Counted from the stretch's first letter, positions 43,462 through 52,475 are shown. The stretch: DNA of 64,000 nt from CAKZNE01 sp002695025 (GCA_913043285.1 CAJWML010000004.1:124001-188000), one strand, 5' to 3'. Numbers and translations are program-made. Notes: generated by a model from the sequence alone, not told the origin.

Positions 43462-46400
43462 TCAACTTTTTAATTCTTCCATTCTTCCCGAATCTATCAT
43501 AGCCATGGAAAGGTCATACATAATAGCACGTATGGGATAAAAGAACATGGTTTCGTGTACCACCTGCTGGCTTTCGTAGTTTTTCTTTTGTTGTATAGCC
43601 AGGCGTAAGGCACTTTGGATATTATTCTCGTTCAGGCAGTAATTCTTGCACTTCTCCTGGTTGTAGCTGTCGTCCAAACCAAAATTGCGGGTAAAGCCAC
43701 AGTCGTACCACAGGTCTTCAAAGAAAAACTCCAGGAAGTTCATTACGTTGTGAGTCACCTCCTGTACGGTAGGATCATCATCGTCCAGGAATTTTTCGTA
43801 GCGATAATTCTTCTTGACCTTACCATCATTATCATGTATCAGCGTATAATTATCCCCCAGGGCAAAGTGATATACTTCCTGGTCGGCATCCAGTTTATCT
43901 TTTATGGAGGGCAGTCCAATAATTCCCCCAGCTGCGGTAGCGTGTTTGGGGTTTTGACTGATCTCCAGTTTCAGGGGTGGTACTTCTTCGGTCTCAAATA
44001 CTTTCCCGAAGATAGTGGATATCAGTTGTGCCATGCCATTGGAACGGTTCAGGTCCGGGTCGCGGTTGGTCATTTCCAGTAACCTGGCCCCGTTGCCACT
44101 TAAGCCGATCTTATCTGGCATGTCCGCCCCACTCATTTTCACAATTTGAGCAGCATGGTAAAAGAGGGCGGAGTGATGTAGGAGGAACAGTAATTGTAAT
44201 TCCTTGTCCAGTTGGATCACTTCACGCATTTCTCTTTGTTTGAGGAAGAACATCATCAGGTCTGAGGAGCGTAGGTTCTTCTCATTCACCATATAATTGA
44301 TGATGCGGGTTTTGGAGGCATTGCCTTTAAAAACCTCTTTTCCTTTTTCCAGGTATTTCTGGAAGATACCGTTGCGCTTTTGCGGATCCACATTCTTATT
44401 GAGGCCATCTTCATAAAGATGATCGCCTGCGAAGCGGAATGAAGAAGTCATCAGAGGTGCCCCGTCTTTAAACAGCAGGAAATCACTGGTACCACCCCCT
44501 ATATCCACGTTCAGGTACAAACGGCCAGGTCCGTAACTGCGGGTATGGCTGAAGTAAGGCGCCCAGGATTCGGTTACCTCGTACAGTTGAGGTTTATTTT
44601 CAGCGGTTTTGGCAAAATACTTCAGGTAGGTTTGTCGCCATATATTTTTAAAGGTAGTAGCCTGGTCAATATTCATGCTAAGGGGTTTAAACCAGATCAC
44701 ATCCGTACGGTCCGGTTGCACACCCATTTCCAGCAAGCGTGTACGCCCCATCAAAGCTACCTGGTCAATGAACAGGTGCAAGCGGTTACGCACATCCGGG
44801 CTATTAGGGTCGGACGTCCCCCATTTAAGGTGACTATACGCTTTATCCAGGCTCTGACGCATCTCAAATTGTTCAATGGCAAAGGGTATGTTCACGTTTA
44901 CCAGGGCACTGAGCTCGTCAATTTCTTTGGGGTTGGTGTCGTTATCCTGGTTAATGATGGTGCGTATGGGAAATTCGTAATCTGAGCCATCTCCTATAAC
45001 TGAAGGCATGAGTTCGGACATTTGCGGAGGTAGAAAGGAAATGAAATTATCTACCCCGTAATCGTACTTTTCTGAGCCGCGTTTGCCCGGGACTGGCTCA
45101 TGTAAAAAGGCCAGGTGTGGAAAATCATCCCCCTCGCTGGTTGGGGATGAGCTTAGGGTTTCTGGTTGCCCATTATCACCCGCAACCGTCACATAGGTAT
45201 TGCTAGTACCGATGTCAAAAGCAATAGAACCTTTGCTGTGCAATTGCTTTAGTTCTCCCCATTGCGGGATTACCACGCATTCCGTAAGAAAACCTTTGGT
45301 GGTTATTTCCACACCAATTATGTCAAAGCGGATGTCATCGGTTGTGCCTTTGTTGGCCTTACGGTCTTTATCCAAAGAATGGGTGGCTAATTCGGTATAC
45401 TGGGTATTGTAGCGCTGTCCTTCTTCTTTCCGGGTGCGGCTAAACTCAAGGTTTCGTTTAATGAGAACGGTTTGTGGTCCATTCCTGTCTTCTCTTAAAA
45501 AAGAACAATGCAGGCGCTCAATGGAATTATCGTAAAACTGGGCGATCTTATAAAAGTCGTTGTAGCGGTTATCCGAAACCCGGAAGAAGGGGTAGATACC
45601 CAGGCCAAAGCTCACTTTCACGATGGCTCCCTTGGCATCGCTGCTTACCCCGGCTGGGTCTACATCAGAATAGAGTCTTTCAAAGGTAATGGAGCCGGTG
45701 TCGTTATCTCCCTGAACAGGTATGGTTAGCTTTACAGAAACTGCTCCACTTTGCAAGCGTTCCATATTGAGATTGGCTTCCAGGTCATTAAGGGTGAAAT
45801 AGTCGAAGTAGGCGGGTTTTATAGGCGGTAATAAGTTCTGGCATTCTCTGCCACCCACGGTTTTAAACCTCTCAGAGTTGATATTGGCCTCCTCAATTTC
45901 CACCAGGTTTTTAGCCAGGAAATCATTTTTACCAAAGCAAGGGTATTTGATATTAAACTTAGGCAGCTCCCGATCTTCAATAACGGAAGTGTTAAAGTTA
46001 TTGGGGTCTACATCAGCAGGCATGGGGCCGGTATAGTATTTCCAGTGGTGCATGCGGGAATCAGGGATGATTATCAGCGGTGGGTTTTGCAGGTTTTTAC
46101 CACTGCGTATAGCATAGTCACTGTTTCTTAATATTTCTTTTGGGTCTGCACCTTTTTCACAACGGTACTGCAGGTCTTTACCTAATAAAAAGAGTGGGTT
46201 GTTGGAGATGGAAAGTACCTGGCAGCGAGGTTCTTCATCTTTACCCAGGGCATTGTTCTCTATTTTACGGATAAAGTCTTTCAACTCAGGCTCCGCAATA
46301 TGCTGCCGGCTGTTTTTGATGTAACGGTGTACATCCGGGAAGGCATTTACGGCAATGGAACTTGTCTCAAAAAACCAGTTTAGAAATTTCTGAAAGCCTG

Positions 46401-47046
46401 TATCCCGTTTGTAGAGAGGTTGCCGGTCACGGAAAAAGTAGGAAGCATCGAGTTTCTGAATGTCTTTTGGCGTTCTTTCGTTAATAGTAAAGAAGCCGGT
46501 AAGGGGAGAGGTGCCGCCTATAATACTACTGTCCAGCCGAATAAGTAGCAGGTTTCTAAAGGGGTTCTTATCGCCATAGCGCTTTCCTTCCTGGTTGTAA
46601 TTGCGGATGTAATTACGGAGCGTACCGGCAAAGGTCTCCCGGCCCACGTCACCATTAGAAGCAAAGCGGTCCAGTTCACTATCGTTCCAGTTTAGCACGG
46701 ATATACGCTGGCTAAGTCCTAGTACATCATAATTATACATCAGTTCGTAAAGGTCCAGGCAGTGGGACACGATGCGGTGATAAGTGGTTTCACCATCCAG
46801 TACTTTTTCCTGCTTGCCCTGACCTTTTTCTGCATCGCGATAGGCTTCATTGATAAAGCGGAAGGCCGTTTCAAAAAGGTGCATTTGTGCAAAGGGGCTG
46901 GGTATAGAGGTTACCGGTATTTCACGTTCGCCCACATTGTCTTTTATCTTACTGATAGTTTCCTCATTATGAGGGTTTCCGGCAAAGGCATTCCATAATA
47001 AATTGGGTACACTTTCCCCCCGGTTAATGCTGATCTTGTAAGCCAT
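43462..47046 (-). CDS. Large actin/Hsp70-like ATPase-domain protein
   Basis: 1194 residues, cytoplasmic. Residues 1-600 are an unrecognised alpha/beta region. Residues about 605-1100 contain an actin/Hsp70/sugar-kinase fold: phosphate-1 loop AFDIGTSNTYVTV (609-621), phosphate-2 loop LNVDIGGGTSDFLLF (845-859) and a later glycine-rich adenosine motif DKIGLSGNGARLLEM. It is much larger than DnaK (about 640) and lacks a DnaK-type substrate domain. The stop is 3 bases past the tubulin-like gene in operon order, so a tubulin-like and an actin-like protein are produced together. Role inferred as ATP-driven assembly or chaperoning; unproven. Confidence 0.85.
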   Translation of the reverse strand: MAYKISINRGESVPNLLWNAFAGNPHNEETISKIKDNVGEREIPVTSIPSPFAQMHLFETAFRFINEAYRDAEKGQGKQEKVLDGETTYHRIVSHCLDLYELMYNYDVLGLSQRISVLNWNDSELDRFASNGDVGRETFAGTLRNYIRNYNQEGKRYGDKNPFRNLLLIRLDSSIIGGTSPLTGFFTINERTPKDIQKLDASYFFRDRQPLYKRDTGFQKFLNWFFETSSIAVNAFPDVHRYIKNSRQHIAEPELKDFIRKIENNALGKDEEPRCQVLSISNNPLFLLGKDLQYRCEKGADPKEILRNSDYAIRSGKNLQNPPLIIIPDSRMHHWKYYTGPMPADVDPNNFNTSVIEDRELPKFNIKYPCFGKNDFLAKNLVEIEEANINSERFKTVGGRECQNLLPPIKPAYFDYFTLNDLEANLNMERLQSGAVSVKLTIPVQGDNDTGSITFERLYSDVDPAGVSSDAKGAIVKVSFGLGIYPFFRVSDNRYNDFYKIAQFYDNSIERLHCSFLREDRNGPQTVLIKRNLEFSRTRKEEGQRYNTQYTELATHSLDKDRKANKGTTDDIRFDIIGVEITTKGFLTECVVIPQWGELKQLHSKGSIAFDIGTSNTYVTVAGDNGQPETLSSSPTSEGDDFPHLAFLHEPVPGKRGSEKYDYGVDNFISFLPPQMSELMPSVIGDGSDYEFPIRTIINQDNDTNPKEIDELSALVNVNIPFAIEQFEMRQSLDKAYSHLKWGTSDPNSPDVRNRLHLFIDQVALMGRTRLLEMGVQPDRTDVIWFKPLSMNIDQATTFKNIWRQTYLKYFAKTAENKPQLYEVTESWAPYFSHTRSYGPGRLYLNVDIGGGTSDFLLFKDGAPLMTSSFRFAGDHLYEDGLNKNVDPQKRNGIFQKYLEKGKEVFKGNASKTRIINYMVNEKNLRSSDLMMFFLKQREMREVIQLDKELQLLFLLHHSALFYHAAQIVKMSGADMPDKIGLSGNGARLLEMTNRDPDLNRSNGMAQLISTIFGKVFETEEVPPLKLEISQNPKHATAAGGIIGLPSIKDKLDADQEVYHFALGDNYTLIHDNDGKVKKNYRYEKFLDDDDPTVQEVTHNVMNFLEFFFEDLWYDCGFTRNFGLDDSYNQEKCKNYCLNENNIQSALRLAIQQKKNYESQQVVHETMFFYPIRAIMYDLSMAMIDSGRMEELKS

Positions 47047-47049
47047 GAG

Positions 47050-48570
47050 TTAGTTTTTAAAGCGTTCAGAGTAAATGGCATTACTGCCTTCCTGCAACAA
47101 CGCAATGAGTTTCATTTCAAAGGATTGGAGCTCCTTGTTTTGCGTAATATCATCCACCTTTTGGGTGAAAGTCTTATCGAAGTCAATAGCATCTTTTCTA
47201 AAGAAGTTGGAGTTGTCTAAAGCGGGTATGCCGTTTACCACGTTAAAAAGGCTTTCACGGCTTAGATTAAGTTCAATGGGAGTGCCGTTATTCCCCACAG
47301 ATCCGCTTACATTCATATTAAAGGGCACAAACTTGCGGCCGTGCCGGTCAGAACCGAGCTGGTACAGCCACCGGTAATAATACTTACCGCAAAATTCCCG
47401 TAGGTCTTTTACGAGTTGGTTGGATTTGAAGTTGGCGGGTACTTGCAGCTCTTTTCGCCAGGTAAGGCGAGAGTCGTCTAAAGCATCATTCAGGTAATTG
47501 GTAATGTACAGGCTCAGGTACTTGAACTTGATAAACTGTTCCAGCAGGTTATCACTGGTTTTACCCAGGTGGGTAAGATTGATCTCGGTAGTATCCTCAC
47601 TAATGCCAAATTCAAAGTATTTAATGGGAGAACTGAGTTCGGAAGCTTCCTTAGCTTCATTTTCGTGCTGTATGAATTCCAGGATGGAGAGGGCAGAGGC
47701 AAATTCAATAAAATTAGCCTCATTCTTTTGGTTTTCACCCCCGTCAAAATTTTCATACTGGCTTCTGCGGTAATCTCCTGTATAAAAAAGAGCGTTGAGA
47801 TTGCTGGCCAGGTATTTTTCATAATAAGCCAGGGCGGCTTTGGTTTTAGAAGTAAAGGTATTGCTGTCAATGGCACTTTCTCCGTTCCGGAATTTATCGG
47901 AATCCACTTCAAAGTAGGGTAAAATAGAAATACCCCCTATAATAGAGTCCTTTATATACTCACTGTTGTTGATGCCGCTTTTAGGGTCACGAAAAACATT
48001 GAGTAGAAGCGGAAAACCCGCAGCACCGGTGCCTCCAAATATAGAACTGATGATGAAAATGCGATCACCTGGTTTAAACTCCTGCGTAAACTCTTTAAAG
48101 CCTCGTGATTCCACTACTTGCTTAAGTACGATGCTACCCACACTAGGAACTCCTAAAAAACCTTTTTCCAGGTTCATCTCACGACTGGCCTCAGTAAAAA
48201 GTAAGTCTATTAAGCCTTTAGTAGAGGTGAGATCGGAAGCATTCAGTTGGTTATAGCCGATCATATTGGCGAGGGTGCCTATATCGGTGCCACTGATGTT
48301 TAGTTCTTTAGGCATTTCCACTTCTGTACGGAAAAAGCTATCCGGGTAAAGGTTGGTAGGCACATTGTTGTAAAGCTTTTCATGAATATCACGGTATTTA
48401 CCTACGATGTGCCGGAAGTACTCCAGGTCACCATTATTAACATCCGTATCAATCACCATAGGTACAATCTTGTCTGTTTCGGCTTTTAGGCCTGAAGCCA
48501 GGAGCATGACCAGTGATTTTAAAACGCGTGTTCCTGTTCCTCCTATCCCGAATACATATAGTTTGGACAT
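47050..48570 (-). CDS. Tubulin/FtsZ-like protein (Tubulin_2 type)
   Basis: 506 residues. N-terminal Rossmann entry LYVFGIGGTGTRVLKSL (residues 4-20), an acidic VIDTDVN loop at strand 2, and the tubulin-signature-like glycine loop IFGGTGAAGFPLLL (177-190; compare GGGTG(S/T)G of FtsZ). This matches distant FtsZ/tubulin families (Tubulin_2-like) rather than FtsZ itself. GTP binding is expected but polymerisation is unproven. C-terminal half unrecognised. Makarova and Koonin described distant FtsZ-like families encoded near VWA and membrane proteins and proposed membrane remodelling; the present operon is similar in spirit but also carries the actin-like gene. Confidence 0.85.
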   Translation of the reverse strand: MSKLYVFGIGGTGTRVLKSLVMLLASGLKAETDKIVPMVIDTDVNNGDLEYFRHIVGKYRDIHEKLYNNVPTNLYPDSFFRTEVEMPKELNISGTDIGTLANMIGYNQLNASDLTSTKGLIDLLFTEASREMNLEKGFLGVPSVGSIVLKQVVESRGFKEFTQEFKPGDRIFIISSIFGGTGAAGFPLLLNVFRDPKSGINNSEYIKDSIIGGISILPYFEVDSDKFRNGESAIDSNTFTSKTKAALAYYEKYLASNLNALFYTGDYRRSQYENFDGGENQKNEANFIEFASALSILEFIQHENEAKEASELSSPIKYFEFGISEDTTEINLTHLGKTSDNLLEQFIKFKYLSLYITNYLNDALDDSRLTWRKELQVPANFKSNQLVKDLREFCGKYYYRWLYQLGSDRHGRKFVPFNMNVSGSVGNNGTPIELNLSRESLFNVVNGIPALDNSNFFRKDAIDFDKTFTQKVDDITQNKELQSFEMKLIALLQEGSNAIYSERFKN

Positions 48571-48590
48571 AATAATTTCAGATTAAATGA

Positions 48591-48995
48591 TTAGCGAAAT
48601 GGATTGAAAGGTACGTGGCGGTTATGCAGACTTAAATTGTTGAAAATCAGCGAAAAGATCAGAAAAAGTATCACGGTGTAAAGGGTGGAATTCCAGATGG
48701 CAAATACCCAGATATCCATATTTATTCCACTCAATGTGGCGTGGTCAAAAGACAGAAAACCACACATAAGAGCTGTGCTGATAAAAACCAGGAGCTCGGT
48801 AAAGAACATAAAGCTGAACCACCAGCCTACGGAGGCATATTTTCGGGTGGTTCGGCCGATAATAAGGTAGTAGATGATCGTCATAAGGAGGCAGCACAAA
48901 ACCAGAGTGGTAAAGCCCAGTACAAAGCCACTGGAATACCATATTTCAAAATCGGTATGGGTAGGGTTGAACAAACTGTAGATGTTTTCCAGCAT
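48591..48995 (-). CDS. Four-TM inner membrane protein of the operon
   Basis: 134 residues, mostly hydrophobic. TM helices at about 20-45 (FVLGFTTLVLCCLLMTIIYY), 55-85 and 100-122 (STLYTVILFLIFSLIFNNL), with short polar loops. Possible MotA/ExbB-like energiser topology, but no family motif is visible. Sits between the VWA-like lipoprotein (2 bases) and the tubulin-like gene (20 bases). Function unknown. Confidence 0.75.
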   Translation of the reverse strand: MLENIYSLFNPTHTDFEIWYSSGFVLGFTTLVLCCLLMTIIYYLIIGRTTRKYASVGWWFSFMFFTELLVFISTALMCGFLSFDHATLSGINMDIWVFAIWNSTLYTVILFLIFSLIFNNLSLHNRHVPFNPFR

Positions 48996-48997
48996 AA

Positions 48998-50290
48998 TTA
49001 TGGTTGATTAATGGTTTCTTTAAAATTGATAGTTAGCAGGGTCGGGCTTTCGTCATAAGCTTTGTAAAAAGCTTCCATCAGGGATTGAAAAGCATAGGTT
49101 TTACCCTCCAGGGATGCGAGGCTAATCTCTACATCATCGTCCAGGTGTGCTTGTCGGGTCCATCGGGCCTCAGGTTTATGAAGTTGTAGCTGAAAGTCGC
49201 CACTGGTTTCGGAGAGGTTGGTAAAGCTAAGGCTAAGGAGGTGGGTAAGTTTTTCCCGGCTCATTACCGGCCTTACTTCTGTGTATTCTTTTTCGGTATC
49301 TATATCTTCTTTATTTATTACACCCACCTCACCATCAATGTGACTTTGATTAAACTGAAAATGGGATTGCAGGAAAGAAGGAGTAGCCAGCGTAGCCGGT
49401 AAAACACTTAGATTTAACCCCAGGCTAATTTGTGCGGGGCGGCTTTGTGAATTTTCGATTACCACAAAGCGGCTTTTTTCGGGTGCCACTATAACCTTAC
49501 CCTTACGGGGATGGGAGAGTAGTTGCACCTTGATGTCATCGTTAAATTCCAGCCCAAAGAGTTCGGTATTCTCATAATCCCGGAAAACATCTTCGCGAAG
49601 CATTTTTTTAATGACCGCAACATCACCCAGTACCCAAACATAAAAAGGCCGCTTCTTCATCACGTCTCCATAAAAAGGTCGCGCAGAGGCTATACGGCTA
49701 CCGGTGTTTTGCCGATCGTAATAATAGGCACCGTTAAAATCGCTATAATACTGGAATACCGCAGCCGCAATTTTACTTTGGGTCAGGCGGTTGTAGATGG
49801 AATGTACAATCATACCTCTTTCCGTAAAGTTTAGATCAGCATTGCCCAGGTCCAGTATACAATCGGAAATAATAATAGCGGCTTCCTGCGGCCTTAAGGA
49901 GTCTATTACATTGTTGAAGATGTGATGCAGCTTGGAAGAGCGGTTTTTGAAAAGCTGCCCATTTCTGAGGCTTGTGTAAAAATCATCTTTAGATCGGGTA
50001 TAGATTTCCGGGGCATCGGCCACGGTAAATAGCTTACTTTCCCCAATCCGGTTATCGATATCGGTAATCAGAAAAGGTATTACCTCTTTAAAAGTATAAT
50101 CTCCCGGTACGTTTGCATCGGCATAACCCTTCATGCTTAATGAAGTTTCCAGGTAAATCTTCACAAGAGGCCTTGATGGCGCAGAAGTCATTTGACCGCT
50201 GGTGGTAGAGACGGTGTACTCCTGATTATTAGGTTGACAATTACCCATTAAAAGTACCAGGCATATACTTATAGAGTACAGTTTAAACAT
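48998..50290 (-). CDS. VWA-like lipoprotein, first gene of the tubulin/actin-like operon
   Basis: 430 residues. Lipoprotein signal with LMGNC (Cys18). The mature protein starts a VWA-like fold: VKIYLETSLSMKGYADANV (a MIDAS-type xxSxSMxG with Glu-Thr replacing the usual Asp) and EAAIIISDCILDLGNADLNF as the later strand. The C-terminal half is beta-rich and unrecognised. Metal binding is uncertain because of the changed first MIDAS residue. Probably periplasmic, contacting the membrane proteins of the operon. Confidence 0.8.
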   Translation of the reverse strand: MFKLYSISICLVLLMGNCQPNNQEYTVSTTSGQMTSAPSRPLVKIYLETSLSMKGYADANVPGDYTFKEVIPFLITDIDNRIGESKLFTVADAPEIYTRSKDDFYTSLRNGQLFKNRSSKLHHIFNNVIDSLRPQEAAIIISDCILDLGNADLNFTERGMIVHSIYNRLTQSKIAAAVFQYYSDFNGAYYYDRQNTGSRIASARPFYGDVMKKRPFYVWVLGDVAVIKKMLREDVFRDYENTELFGLEFNDDIKVQLLSHPRKGKVIVAPEKSRFVVIENSQSRPAQISLGLNLSVLPATLATPSFLQSHFQFNQSHIDGEVGVINKEDIDTEKEYTEVRPVMSREKLTHLLSLSFTNLSETSGDFQLQLHKPEARWTRQAHLDDDVEISLASLEGKTYAFQSLMEAFYKAYDESPTLLTINFKETINQP

Positions 50291-50436
50291 ATAAAGAAGG
50301 TTTCATGGGAGTTGATTATAGTTTTACTCATGTTTCAAGGGTAAAATTATTAGCGCTAAATGAGGTGGGTGTACACACTTATCATGATATAAGCTCCTCA
50401 GATATTGGTGCTAATTTTGAAGGAGGAATTTTTTGT

Positions 50437-50751
50437 TTAAGATGCCAGCCAGTCAAAATCGATGAGATGAGCCAGGTTATCCCTTAACTCATGATCACCT
50501 TCTGTTCGAAGGTGTTTTCCGTGGATACCGTTTACCACTTTCACTTTTTCACCTATCTGCCAGAACGCTTTAGTATAGTTCTAGGTCCACGTGAAAACGG
50601 TATTATTTGGATTGTCTACCAAGCTAATAGCGTCCGATTTGGATTTTTTAGTTGTGCGCCCTATGCCATTGCTCCCCACTAAGTGAAAGACGTAGTGGGT
50701 AATTACATTATGGGAGTTTTTCCAAACCCCGGATATTCTATAGGTTGACAT
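50437..50751 (-). pseudogene. DUF3892 gene interrupted by one in-frame TAG
   Basis: Start ATG at 50751, STYRISGVWKNSHNVITHYV, then VDNPNNTVFTWT, a TAG at 50581-50583, and the same frame resumes as NYTKAFWQIGEKVKVVNG and HLRTEGDHELRDNLAHLID to a TAA at 50437: 105 codons including both stops. DUF3892 proteins carry a Trp at this point as I recall (TWxWNY), so a TGG-to-TAG change explains it. No frameshift. Either a recent pseudogene or a sequencing error. Confidence 0.8.
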
Positions 50752-50761
50752 TTTACAATTT

Positions 50762-51010
50762 TTAAAGATTATTGGGTGTTTTTTGAGCTTTATATGTAGC
50801 CCACCCAGATGATTCACTGACAAGTAAGCCGTCATCACTATCTATGAATTGACAGAAATAATTCTTTAAACCTTCGGCTGAAGTATTAACCCTGTAAAAA
50901 CACCAGGTAGACTCAAAGACCCGTAGCGCTTTGAATTTTTCTAATTCAGTATACAGTTTTTGATAGTCTCGTTTATTTCGGAGGTCATAAGTGATAAAGT
51001 AAAGTGCCAT
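50762..51010 (-). CDS. Small Cas2-fold-like (SinR-family) protein
   Basis: 82 residues: MALYFITYDLRNKRDYQKLY, then LRVFESTWCFYRVNTSAEGL and FCQFIDSDDGLLVSE. This is the stand-alone Cas2-like ferredoxin-fold family often labelled SinR-like. No CRISPR array, cas1 or other cas gene is in the window, so a CRISPR role is not supported. Starts 11 bases upstream of the interrupted DUF3892 gene and probably shared its transcript. Confidence 0.8.
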   Translation of the reverse strand: MALYFITYDLRNKRDYQKLYTELEKFKALRVFESTWCFYRVNTSAEGLKNYFCQFIDSDDGLLVSESSGWATYKAQKTPNNL

Positions 51011-51065
51011 ATTTGAGATTTTATAGATTAATGATATTGATAAGAGGTTTGGTCCGGATTAGAGC

Positions 51066-51557
51066 CTAATTAGGTGTTAAGGTAACCTGGTTTGCATCAA
51101 CAGTAGAGGGGAGTGGGGAGCGCGCTAAAAGCAGGTCCAACTTCGCCTCCTCCAGCTGATCCAGAAATTTTATTAAGTCGGAGGTTGGAAGCCCATCGGT
51201 ATGGAATATGAGTTTAGAACCTCCATCGGATGTGATTACGACCAGATGTTTAAACATTCTATAATAGACAGCGATTAAGATGATACCAATGGCAAATAAA
51301 GTAAGGGTTCCCATACTCTCTGATTCTGATAAAAAATAGACTCCCCCTGCCAATGCCAGTATTCCTAGAATGAGATATTTCCGGTCTTTTTCATGGTTGA
51401 TTTCCACCGAGGAAATCTTATCTAAGCACATAGAATGGATATCGGTACTTTTGGAGGTCTTTTGAACCAACCGGATCCGCTGAGTGGTAAGCGTTAGGTC
51501 GCCTCCTGCAGCCATGGTGATTATTTCTTCTTTGTTTAGTAGTTGACTTGTTTTCAT
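51066..51557 (-). CDS. Membrane protein with PH-like domain
   Basis: 163 residues. A beta-rich N-terminal part (LTLTTQRIRLVQKTS, DIHSMCLDKISSVEI) reads like a bacterial PH/bPH2 domain, interrupted by two TM helices (YLILGILALAGGVYFL, GTLTLFAIGIILIAVYY), then the last strands (LVVITSDGGSKLIFHTDG) and a helix. Similar PH-2TM proteins are common uncharacterised membrane proteins. Follows the Cys/His secreted protein gene by 12 bases. Confidence 0.7.
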   Translation of the reverse strand: MKTSQLLNKEEIITMAAGGDLTLTTQRIRLVQKTSKSTDIHSMCLDKISSVEINHEKDRKYLILGILALAGGVYFLSESESMGTLTLFAIGIILIAVYYRMFKHLVVITSDGGSKLIFHTDGLPTSDLIKFLDQLEEAKLDLLLARSPLPSTVDANQVTLTPN

Positions 51558-51569
51558 AGATTGATCTTT

Positions 51570-51968
51570 TTATTGATGCTGCCAGCAATAGCTTCCATTT
51601 CTTACCACGCGCTTGCAGCGGGTTCCTTTTTGCGTGGTAGCCCGGCAACGGGTGCTGTAAGTTTTAGCAGGGGAATTTTCACTTTGGTTGGATTGTGAAC
51701 TGCGGCTGTTGCCAGCTTTCGGATTTGAATTACTTCCAGCTTTAGGAGTGCTTGGATCTACTGTAGTATAGCAAATCTTACAGGCGGTATAACCTTTTTC
51801 TTGAGCCTGTGAAAGCGTGGTTGCTACACTGTCCTCTTCAAGCCAGTGGCAGCTTTTGTGGTGGTAAGGTCCGTCTCCCGGATTAATATATACCGTATCT
51901 GCTTCCTGACTTTGCGCCTTGCTGGTCAGGCAAAGAAGTGCCGTGATAATTGTGATAAACACCTTCAT
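51570..51968 (-). CDS. Secreted two-module Cys-rich protein
   Basis: 132 residues from ATG 51968, the start that gives a proper signal peptide (FITIITALLCLTSKAQS); an upstream start at 51998 is less likely. Module 1: PYHHKSCHWLEED and GYTACKICYTT, a YHxxxC...CxxC metal-binding-like pattern. Module 2, after a Ser/Asn-rich linker: STRCRATTQKGTRCKRVV and GSYCWQH, a short Cys/His motif that in other proteins accompanies DNA- or metal-binding domains. Exported. Function unknown. Confidence 0.75.
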   Translation of the reverse strand: MKVFITIITALLCLTSKAQSQEADTVYINPGDGPYHHKSCHWLEEDSVATTLSQAQEKGYTACKICYTTVDPSTPKAGSNSNPKAGNSRSSQSNQSENSPAKTYSTRCRATTQKGTRCKRVVRNGSYCWQHQ

Positions 51969-52475
51969 ATAAGTTCGTGATAAGGATTGTCTTGTCAATG
52001 GAGGTCGAAGTAAGCCAGTATGCCCTTTTTGGGGGTTTACTTATTTCCGGGTGGCGCTTTTTGGTTTCCGAAAAGCTATAAATCAAGGAACGTGGCTATT
52101 GGAGACGTTCCTGATGCTGAATAAGGAAGGAGTGGGAAAATTTAGTTACGGGTGGCAGAGACCAGAGCCTCATTTTTTAAATATGTTCTATGAATGCGTG
52201 AAAAGTATCCATGGTGAGTTAGCCGCATCCGAAACATGGAAGCATCCAGGCCGGCCTTTAAATAAGTCAACCAACATTTTTTAGCTACGAATTTTAGCCG
52301 GAGAAGCCGGATACTTATTTTGTGAAACGTTAAAAAGCGGAAGCTTATGTGATAAATCCTGATTGGAAACGTTCTTTTAAAAAGTCATTGAACACTACCC
52401 TGATCTGAAGACTTCCTACGTGTGGTATTATGATACCACAGTTTGAAGATCCGCAGATCTAATATTTTAAACTCT
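51969..52475. other. Intergenic region with operator-like palindrome at 52421-52440
   Basis: About 500 bases without a convincing gene (a 77-codon plus ORF at 52051-52284 has no recognisable features). TGTGGTAT-TATG-ATACCACA (52421-52440) is a perfect 8-bp inverted repeat ending 35 bases before the regulator ATG. It may be a regulator-binding site. Confidence 0.5.

Noticed and set aside
50305..50682. Plus-strand short ORFs opposite the DUF3892 region
   Set aside because: They are antisense to the coherent minus-strand DUF3892 reading frame.
52051..52284. 77-codon plus-strand ORF
   Set aside because: No motif, signal or homology; kept as intergenic sequence.
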